A stretch of DNA of 10,959 nt from Pseudomonadota bacterium. Lineage in GTDB: Bacteria; Pseudomonadota; Alphaproteobacteria; Acetobacterales; Acetobacteraceae. The notes under the pieces are model-generated. The model was not told the origin of the DNA. It searched no databases and saw only the letters and a list, made by a program, of their open reading frames with translations. The stretch's first letter is position 1; every line of letters begins with the position of its first letter. Location: contig JAKBCD010000008.1 in NCBI GenBank assembly GCA_021808205.1, positions 1 through 10,959 on the forward strand, read 5' to 3'. The position numbers were made by a program, and so were the translations under genes. This document shows positions 6,401 through 10,959 of this stretch, piece by piece.

Positions 6401-6438
6401 GCCGGGCGGGCAGCCAGGCGGAGTAAAGCGGCGGGCAT
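3412..6438 (-). CDS. RND-superfamily efflux permease (inner-membrane pump)
   Basis: A 1008-aa proton-driven inner-membrane pump of the AcrB/CusA superfamily, near the usual 1020-1050 aa. It has the duplicated RND plan: TM1 at ~14-33, a large periplasmic loop ~34-330, TM2-6 at ~333-485, a TM7 segment near 520-540, a second periplasmic loop ~541-835, and TM8-12 at ~838-1001. TM4 carries GLVADDSIIVLES with D397-D398, the Asp pair of drug-type pumps. Heavy-metal pumps of the CusA/CzcA type usually show 'DGAVVxVEN' there. In TM10 the AcrB lysine position falls in GVSLNHGVVLLD (910-921), with no lysine, as in several non-AcrB RND groups. The second loop has a CzcA-like segment (ALDLYGDNL, 661-669). 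It lies 3 bp after the adaptor gene, so the two are co-transcribed. Stop is TAG, and no outer-membrane channel gene follows. Export through the envelope is sure; the substrate is not. Confidence 0.9.
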   Translation of the reverse strand: MPAALLRLAARPALWLMIYATLLGYGVFALFNIPEEVLPAFNYPEVSVTVHLPGTTATDMEAMVATPLEGVLLGLPGVSNVRSTISDGLVETDLRFAATTNAQTDLQAVNGAIERAQTSLPPGVQPFTEIMGNAINEVADYAVRIAPGTSQAQAARAVAMQLVPALRAVPGVQLVTSAGLGGEALWVQPNLTAMEQAGVSLQALQQALAGQAMLVPGGTLSLGHVDSLITFGNAPSAAKLAQTPVMGPHGPIPLGALARIVHSTEPVHQRELLDGEPAIALVVFKQQGASTLPVTRSLAHAIKSVALPDGVSVVRIYDQGHLVGATSDDLRRNLLIGGALAIAGLLAVLGLGSGAWLLALSLPVSLLLGIAGLYTTGQSLNLLTFGAIIVALGLVADDSIIVLESIFHRWEAGDETWPGISRGLREIMAPDIIGTLTTALVFVPLLFTGGLAGLFCVPFALAMIFALGASLLVSLTLIPLGLGLLPRHAVRPPRAANILLTRLMGWNRRLFRLALAYPKRAVLACVALLLASLGAMSLVSVNVLPLPNEGVLLESFTLAPGTSLADSDAVMRRLSARLAKDKAVEHVLARIGSAAGSTYTEPAYAGEITIRLKPGAGGASLDAIAARVQAETQFPSLQTGVDTPTIERLGESLNGLPQPFALDLYGDNLGQMSTTAQNIVQRLGRVPGLSDLFNDQGYPETQIRITPRPAALAAAGMIPSELSREVSALMAGQVVAELPDGAAPLPLYLRLPDPGLLSLQGLGALPIGPASATPLGALADISLITSPNQFMHIDGARALEILATPTTAPNIAIAQAKRALAGLKLPPGERIVFGGLYPMLERAALGLGLAALAAIAALACVLFLRFSGQRVPLLLLAQIPLAMTGGGLALAASGLGLNGIGLIGFLALAGVSLNHGVVLLDRAQRNEAAGMSPEDAVDEALNVRFRPIFLTTAVAILGMLPTALGFGTGAAPEQGLAVVIGGGILWSALLCTNLLPALYLAGRGGQKL

Positions 6439-6441
6439 GGC

Positions 6442-7416
6442 TTAATCCGGCGGCTGATAAAGGCTAGCGATATCGCGATGGTAAAGCAGCGCGGCATCCT
6501 GGACGATGACCTGATCTCCGGCGGCAAGGCCCGCCAGAATGGGCGTTTGCGCGCCATCGGCGGCACCCGGCACCACCTGCACGGCATGATTGCCTTGCGC
6601 GTCATGCAGCATCACCCACCAACGCCCGTTATCCATCACCAGCGCTTCGCTGGGCACCAGAAAAACACGCCGGGCTCGCAAAGAGAGGCTGAGCGTGCCT
6701 GCCTGACCCGGCAGCAAACCCGTGCCGGAGAAAGCCAGCACCACCCCGCCATCGGGTTGTGTGCCTTGCTCGCCGCGCAGCGTGACAGGTATGGCTGCAT
6801 TGCCGTTGGCGGGGGCAAAGCGCGCCGCCGTGCCGGGGGAAAGCTCGGCCGCCTGCGGGTCATAAAGCACAGCCTTCACCCAGGCGCCGGCAGAGGGCTG
6901 CACCACCGCCACGGGCTGGCCCGGCTGCAAGGCGCTCCCCGGCCCAGCGGCGAGGCTTTGCACCTGCCCGGCCACCGGGCTTTGCAGGCTCGCAGCGGCA
7001 CGCAGCGCTGCAAGCTGGGCGCGGGCCGAAGCCGCCGCCGCCTTGGCCTGTGCCACCGCCGCTTTCGTGGAAAGATGCTCGGCGAATTTCCCCTGCTCCG
7101 CCGCCAGGGCGGCATCGGCGGCGGCGTTCGCCCCTTGCGCCGTGGCCAGTGCCGCCGCGATCTGCGGGCCGCTAAGCCGCCCTATGGTTTGGCCCGGATG
7201 CACGCTTTCGCCCGGCGCCACGGCGAGGCTGGTGAGCACGCCGGCTTGCAGGGCAGTGATTTTGACGGGCGTACCCGGCTGCACAATGGCAAAGCCAGAA
7301 AGACTAGGGGCCTGCAGGGTAACCCGCACTGTTACCCTGCCGACGGGAGCCTGGGCCGTGAGCGCCAGGGCGGACAAAGCTAGCCAGAGCGGCACGTATC
7401 TGGAATATCGAATCAC
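6442..7416 (-). CDS. Periplasmic adaptor (HlyD/RND membrane-fusion protein)
   Basis: A 324-aa adaptor linking the RND pump to an outer-membrane channel. Residues 1-23 (MIRYSRYVPLWLALSALALTAQA) look like a Sec signal peptide with an AxA cleavage site. A lipoyl-like half motif lies at ~50-85 (ITALQAGVLTSLAVAPGESVHPGQTIGRL), then an Ala/Gln-rich alpha-hairpin ~86-140, and the second lipoyl half (LQSPVAGQVQSLAAGPGSALQPGQPV). Beta-barrel and membrane-proximal domains follow to the C-terminus. It is shorter than CusB (~400 aa) and lacks the Met-rich N-terminus by which CusB binds copper or silver. The start is GTG at 7416 with AGGG about 5 nt upstream; no in-frame ATG gives a better signal peptide. 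It heads the effector operon, with the palindromic box at 7459-7480 in its leader. Confidence 0.88.
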   Translation of the reverse strand: MIRYSRYVPLWLALSALALTAQAPVGRVTVRVTLQAPSLSGFAIVQPGTPVKITALQAGVLTSLAVAPGESVHPGQTIGRLSGPQIAAALATAQGANAAADAALAAEQGKFAEHLSTKAAVAQAKAAAASARAQLAALRAAASLQSPVAGQVQSLAAGPGSALQPGQPVAVVQPSAGAWVKAVLYDPQAAELSPGTAARFAPANGNAAIPVTLRGEQGTQPDGGVVLAFSGTGLLPGQAGTLSLSLRARRVFLVPSEALVMDNGRWWVMLHDAQGNHAVQVVPGAADGAQTPILAGLAAGDQVIVQDAALLYHRDIASLYQPPD

Positions 7417-7458
7417 TTCGCCCTGATAAGCGGGTCCGCCGGGCAGAACGGTGCCATT

Positions 7459-7480
7459 TCAATGATAAATTTATCATTTT
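7459..7480 (-). promoter_or_regulatory. CusR/cop-box-like operator upstream of the adaptor-pump operon
   Basis: A perfect 18-bp palindrome AATGATAAATTTATCATT (7461-7478) sits 43-64 bp upstream of the adaptor start and abuts the stop codon of the kinase gene. Against the E. coli CusR/PcoR box (AAAATGACAA, two free bases, TTGTCATTTT), the 22-bp window matches at 16 of 20 defined positions. The symmetric inner ATGA-AA/TT-TCAT framework is kept. It is strikingly AT-rich in GC-rich DNA and has no T tract behind it, so it is more likely an operator than a terminator. The inferred role is binding of the response regulator encoded at 8883-9554 to activate the pump genes. I see no second copy upstream of the regulator gene. 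Confidence 0.7.
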
Positions 7481-8886
7481 CAGGCCTCCATGGAGGGAAA
7501 ATGCAACGTCACTCGCGTGCCATGCCCTGGTGTGCTTTCAATCGTCGCGCACCCGCCATGTAGCTCCATGATCGAGCGCACGATGGAGAGCCCCAACCCC
7601 GAGCCTTGCGCCGCCTTGTGGCCCCGTGCCGGGTCGGTCTGATAAAAACGGTCGAACAACCGGGACAGATGCTCCGGCGCAATGCCTGCCCCTTGGTCGG
7701 AAATGGCGATCTCCACGCCGCTGGCAGGGGCACCCGAGACGGCCAGCACAACCTCTGAACCCAACGGAGCGTGACGTACCGCATTGGCCAGCACATTGCT
7801 CACCACCTGCCGGAGAAGCAGCTTGTCCGCATAGAGCGTGGCAGCCCCTCTGATGTGGAGGCGCAACCCCTTAGGTCGGGATTGCGCGTCATATTGCGCC
7901 ACCACCCAGGCGCAAACCTCGGCAGCCTCGCAACGCTCATGGCGTAGCGCGTGGCTGGGGTTTTCCACCCGCGCCAGAAACAGCAAGTTCTCGATCAACC
8001 CGGTCAGCCGCTGACCATCCTCCAGCGCGGAGGCGATGGCGGTGCGGTATTCCGCCTCACCGCGCGGCCGGGTGAGGCAAACCTCCAGGCTGCCATTCAG
8101 GTTGGAAAGCGGCGTACGCAGCTCATGCGCGATATCCGCCGAGAAACGAGAGAGGCGCTCGAAACTGGATTCAAGATTGTCCAGCATCTGGTTAAACACC
8201 TGCACCAGCCCGGTTAATTCGCTTGGCCAGGGCGGGTCCAGCGGAATACGGCGCGAAAGCTGGGCGGGGGTGATGCTCTGCGCCACCTTGGCGATGCGGG
8301 TGAGCGGCGCCAGCGCGTGCGCGGCGGCCAGCCGCCCGGCCCCCAGCAATAGCGGCACCATCAGCAGAAAAAACACCGCCAGGGCGCGATGAAAATCCGT
8401 CAGCAGCGCGTTGTCGCGCGTAATATCCAGCCCGATTTGTAAAACCACACCCTGCTTGCCTTGCAGGGGCAAGCTGGTGAGTAGCCAGGAACCATTGTCG
8501 GTTTGGTAGGGAATAAGCAGCAAATTCTGCATGCCGTGCGCAGCGGGGAACAAGTTAGCGGGCAACAACGTGCCCATGCCCGGCGTCTCACCTCCCTGCT
8601 TTCCCGCCACCAGCACCCGCGCCTCATAGGCACGCAACCGGGCACCTTCGGTCTCTTGCAAAATTTCCTTGATCAGAGCGCCAGGCGTGCCATCGCCATC
8701 GCTCAGATCATCCTGCAACTCCGCCGCCTTGGCCTGCACAAACTCCCGATGCGCGGCGGTGAAATTCGCTTCCAGCTTCCAATTGGCCAGCAGCGCGAAC
8801 AGCCCCACCGCCAACAACGCCCCCAACGTGTAAAGCAAAGCAAGACGCCCGCTGATGGAAGCCGGGTGGAACGATGGCAGTTTCAT
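7480..8886 (-). CDS. Sensor histidine kinase, CusS/heavy-metal type
   Basis: A 468-aa membrane sensor kinase. TM1 lies at ~14-34, the periplasmic sensor at ~35-167, TM2 at ~168-186 and HAMP at ~187-240. The dimerisation/phosphoacceptor helix is FSADIAHELRTPLSNL with His254, the wording typical of CusS/CopS/CzcS kinases. The ATPase domain has N364 (N box, VVSNVLANAV), DQGAG 397-401 (G1), FDRFYQ 411-416 (F box) and GSGLGLS 428-434 (G2). All catalytic motifs are intact. The periplasmic part has His46 shortly after TM1, Met104, His117, Met119, and His166 just before TM2. This His/Met distribution is compatible with soft-metal binding, but that is inference. The ATG overlaps the regulator stop (ATGA, 8886-8883), indicating translational coupling. 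The final codon abuts the cop-box-like palindrome. Confidence 0.9.
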   Translation of the reverse strand: MKLPSFHPASISGRLALLYTLGALLAVGLFALLANWKLEANFTAAHREFVQAKAAELQDDLSDGDGTPGALIKEILQETEGARLRAYEARVLVAGKQGGETPGMGTLLPANLFPAAHGMQNLLLIPYQTDNGSWLLTSLPLQGKQGVVLQIGLDITRDNALLTDFHRALAVFFLLMVPLLLGAGRLAAAHALAPLTRIAKVAQSITPAQLSRRIPLDPPWPSELTGLVQVFNQMLDNLESSFERLSRFSADIAHELRTPLSNLNGSLEVCLTRPRGEAEYRTAIASALEDGQRLTGLIENLLFLARVENPSHALRHERCEAAEVCAWVVAQYDAQSRPKGLRLHIRGAATLYADKLLLRQVVSNVLANAVRHAPLGSEVVLAVSGAPASGVEIAISDQGAGIAPEHLSRLFDRFYQTDPARGHKAAQGSGLGLSIVRSIMELHGGCATIESTPGHGTRVTLHFPSMEA

Positions 8887-9554
8887 ATATCCAGCACATA
8901 GCCGGTGCCACGGATTGTGTGCAGCAGGGCGGTTAAGAACGGCGTGTCCAGCTTGGCGCGCAGGCGGCGCACCAGCGCATCCACCGCATTGGCCTGCTGG
9001 TCGTGGAACAGGCCCCAGATCGCTTCGGCGATGATGGTGCGCGAGAGCACCCGCCCCTGGTTGCGCGCCAGCAGCAGCAGCAGCGCGTATTCCTTGGATG
9101 TTAGCTGCAAGCCCTGCCCGGCTCGGGCGACGCGGTGGCGTAATGTGTCTATTTCCAAATCCCCCACCGTTATCAAGCTGGAGCCGGGCGCCACCTTGGG
9201 CAGCCGGGCCAAATTCCGCAGCCGGGCCAAGAGTTCGGCGAAGGCGAAGGGCTTGATGAGATAATCATTGGCGCCGAGATCAAACCCGCGCACCCGGTCC
9301 TCCACATGGTCCCGCGCAGTAAGGAACAACACCGGCGTGGACCGCCCGGCGGCACGCAGGCGTTTGAGCACCTCCCAGCCGTCCAGCCCAGGCAGCATCA
9401 CGTCCAGGATGATCGCGTCGAACTCACCGGCCAGTGCCAAAGCCAAAGCGTCCTCGCCATTGCTGACCGCGTCCACAGCATGGCCGTCCTCGCGCAACCC
9501 ATTGGTTAGGTAGTGGATCGTCTTCTGTTCGTCCTCGACCAGTAGAAGCTGCAT
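8883..9554 (-). CDS. OmpR-family response regulator, CusR/CopR-like
   Basis: A 223-aa cytosolic DNA-binding regulator. The receiver domain (1-~115) has the acidic pair E7/D8, phosphoacceptor D51 in IILDVMLPGLDGW, T79 in LFLTARD, and K101 in DYLIKPF, so phosphorylation should be normal. The winged-helix OmpR domain (~128-221) has LTSKEYALLLLLARNQGRVLSR, the ANAVDALVRRLRAKLD recognition-helix region and a terminal IRGTGYVLDI, as in CusR/CopR/CzcR regulators. The start is ATG 9554, which has GAAGGG just upstream; the frame stays open to 9785 but the extra 77 residues have no family resemblance. Its TGA overlaps the kinase ATG. It is the obvious candidate to bind the palindrome at 7461-7478 and control the pump genes. 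Confidence 0.92.
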   Translation of the reverse strand: MQLLLVEDEQKTIHYLTNGLREDGHAVDAVSNGEDALALALAGEFDAIILDVMLPGLDGWEVLKRLRAAGRSTPVLFLTARDHVEDRVRGFDLGANDYLIKPFAFAELLARLRNLARLPKVAPGSSLITVGDLEIDTLRHRVARAGQGLQLTSKEYALLLLLARNQGRVLSRTIIAEAIWGLFHDQQANAVDALVRRLRAKLDTPFLTALLHTIRGTGYVLDI

Positions 9555-9831
9555 GACCCTTCTGCGAAAGCATGTTTCAGTGAGCATACCACCTCCAGCG
9601 CCGATGCGACCAGCACCGCCTCTTGCCCAGCAACTTCCCCTCACAATCCCTTCGGGCGGGTGGCGTTCCCGGGGTGGCCGACGGGTGCACCCGCGGGCGC
9701 CGCTCAACAAGAACTGGGCTGAGGATTGAAAAGACGGCGAAAGCTGACCTGGATGTGGTAAGACGCACCAAGTTTCGTTGCGCAAAATCGCACATTCGTT
9801 GAGGGTGGAAAACGGAGCTCAGCGCAGCAGG
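9555..9831. promoter_or_regulatory. Divergent intergenic region between regulator and DUF4010 gene
   Basis: These 277 bp must hold promoters for the regulator-kinase pair (leftward) and the DUF4010 gene (rightward). Visible: a GAAGGG ribosome site for the regulator, a 12-bp palindrome CGGGTGCACCCG (9682-9693) in a GC-rich patch, and a TTGAAA (9726-9731) that could be a rightward -35 but has only a poor -10 partner. No copy of the cop-box-like palindrome occurs here, so autoregulation through that site is not supported. Confidence 0.35.
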
Positions 9832-10959
9832 ATGGACGGTTTGATGATTTCTTCTCCCTGGTTCGGGTTTGCTGTGGCGCTCGGCATCGGGCTGCTGATC
9901 GGGCTGGAGCGTGAGCGCAGCAAGGGCTTAGGCGCCGGACGGCGCGCAGCCGGGATACGGACGTTTGCGCTGCTGGCGCTGCTCGGCGCCGTGGCTAGCC
10001 ATCTCGGCAAGGAGGTTCTGGCGATCGTCTTGCTTGGGGTGATTATGCTGGCGGGCTTTTCCTACCGGCGGGATCACGGCGACGATCCGGGGATGACCAC
10101 CGAGGTCGGGCTGTTGGTTACACCGCTTCTCGGCGCAGTCGCCATGGCCGACACCAGCTTAGCCGCCGCGCTCGGTACGGCGGTAGCGGTGCTGTTCGCA
10201 GCCAAGGTTTCGCTGCACGGATTTGTCACACGCATTCTTACCGCGACGGAAGTGACGGACGGGCTAGTCTTCGCGGTGGCGACGCTGATCGTCTGGCCGC
10301 AATTGCCGGACAGATACATCGGCCCGTTCGCAGCTTTGAACCCGCACAGCCTGTGGTTTCTCGTCATTTTAATGATGGCGATCGGTGCATGCGGCCATGC
10401 GGCAGCGCGCGCGATGGGCGCGCGCTTCGGCCTGCCGCTGACGGGGCTGGCATCGGGCTTCGTATCCAGCACCGCGACGATCGGCGTGATGGCAGCATTA
10501 GTGAAACGAGCACCAGCCAGCATGAATGCTGCCGTCGCGGGGGCGGTATTCTCGACGTTGGCCACCTTCATCCAGCTCTCGGTGCTGCTGGCGGCACTCT
10601 CCCGTGCCACGCTGCTGCTGCTGGCGCCCGCTCTGGCGGCGGGAGCTGTTGTTGCGGCGCTGTACGCCTTGGCCTTCGCGCTACGCGGGGGGCGCGAGGA
10701 GGTGGCAGCGGAACCAGGACGTGCCTTCAGCCTGGGCACCGCGCTTGGGCTGGCGGCGCTGATCGCGGTGATGCTGATAGGCTCGGCGGCATTGCGCGCT
10801 TGGGCAGGCGAGGCCGGGGTAATGGCGGGGGCACTCGTTGCTGGATTTGCCGATGCACATTCGCCGGTTATCTCGATCGCCTCGCTGGTGGCGGGTATGA
10901 AATTGGCGCCAAGCGAGGCGGTGCTGCCAATCCTCACGGCGGTAACGAGCAATACCGTC
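9832..10959 (+). CDS. MgtC/SapB-type DUF4010 integral membrane protein, 3' end cut off
   Basis: The frame is open from ATG 9832 to the window edge (376 codons, no stop). The N-terminus carries the MgtC-like block VALGIGLLIGLERERSKG (~15-32) and AGIRTFALLALLGAV (~40-54). A long DUF4010 part follows with many hydrophobic helices and the conserved patches LPLTGLASGFVSSTAT (~199-214) and AGFADAHSP (near 340). About 10-12 membrane segments are apparent. Full-length relatives are roughly 410-430 aa, so the last few dozen residues are missing. Function is not established; MgtC relatives are tied to Mg2+ limitation and acid or intramacrophage growth, and DUF4010 members are often called putative ion transporters. 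ATG 9844 is an alternative start. It diverges from the regulator gene and is probably not part of that circuit. Confidence 0.85.
   Translation, partial: MDGLMISSPWFGFAVALGIGLLIGLERERSKGLGAGRRAAGIRTFALLALLGAVASHLGKEVLAIVLLGVIMLAGFSYRRDHGDDPGMTTEVGLLVTPLLGAVAMADTSLAAALGTAVAVLFAAKVSLHGFVTRILTATEVTDGLVFAVATLIVWPQLPDRYIGPFAALNPHSLWFLVILMMAIGACGHAAARAMGARFGLPLTGLASGFVSSTATIGVMAALVKRAPASMNAAVAGAVFSTLATFIQLSVLLAALSRATLLLLAPALAAGAVVAALYALAFALRGGREEVAAEPGRAFSLGTALGLAALIAVMLIGSAALRAWAGEAGVMAGALVAGFADAHSPVISIASLVAGMKLAPSEAVLPILTAVTSNTV

Noticed and set aside
6478..7383. 301-aa open frame on the plus strand
   Set aside because: Antisense shadow of the adaptor gene, which has a signal peptide and lipoyl motifs.
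7461..7478. The palindrome as a transcription terminator of the kinase gene
   Set aside because: Stem is AT-rich with no loop and no T tract on the minus strand; operator match is much better.
8883..9785. Extended 300-aa version of the response regulator
   Set aside because: The extra N-terminal 77 residues do not resemble any receiver; ATG 9554 gives the standard MQLLLVEDE start with a ribosome site.
10074..10952. 292-aa open frame on the minus strand
   Set aside because: Ala/Ser/Thr-rich antisense shadow of the DUF4010 gene on the plus strand, whose frame has recognisable conserved motifs.
1..10959. CRISPR arrays, insertion sequences, rRNA, riboswitches
   Set aside because: No regularly spaced repeats, transposase motifs, rRNA or recognisable aptamer sequence seen on reading both strands.

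Overview
The window is high-GC DNA with an alphaproteobacterial look. The LeuB C-terminus, the tRNA-Arg sequence and the RND/two-component proteins suggest an acidophilic Acetobacteraceae-type genome, but this is inferred from general resemblance only. It splits into a core fragment on the left, a 2.7-kb tRNA-associated insertion, a four-gene efflux and two-component block on the minus strand, and the start of an MgtC/DUF4010 membrane protein gene on the right.

Left (1-340): the last 67 codons of leuB, then an intact tRNA-Arg(ACG) gene and a strong hairpin terminator. Insertion (294-3078): the 3' 46 bp of the tRNA gene (anticodon loop to CCA) is repeated perfectly at 3033-3078, which is the footprint of tyrosine-recombinase integration into a tRNA gene. 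The interval carries no integrase. It holds a GIY-YIG nuclease-like protein with a proline-rich linker and an unassigned C-terminal domain, the 3' stub of a probable HTH regulator that overlaps the nuclease start codon, an orphan zinc-ribbon methyltransferase, and a broken BrnT-type toxin gene with antitoxin debris behind paired palindromes. It reads as a decayed or satellite island carrying defence or toxin-antitoxin cargo.

Right of the repeat (3079-3411) I see no gene, only short phased repeats that could be leftover integrase arm sites.

Efflux block (3412-9554, all minus strand, transcribed right to left): an OmpR-type response regulator and a CusS-like sensor kinase overlap by 4 bp. They are followed by a periplasmic adaptor and an RND permease 3 bp apart. 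Between kinase and adaptor lies an 18-bp perfect palindrome that matches the E. coli CusR/PcoR 'cop box' at 16 of 20 defined positions. The likely circuit is that the kinase senses envelope metal (copper or silver by analogy) and phosphorylates the regulator, which binds the box and switches on the pump. No outer-membrane channel gene is present, and the permease carries a drug-pump-type Asp-Asp motif in TM4 rather than the usual heavy-metal motif, so its substrate is open.

Right end (9832-10959): a divergent MgtC/SapB-DUF4010 family membrane protein gene that runs off the window.
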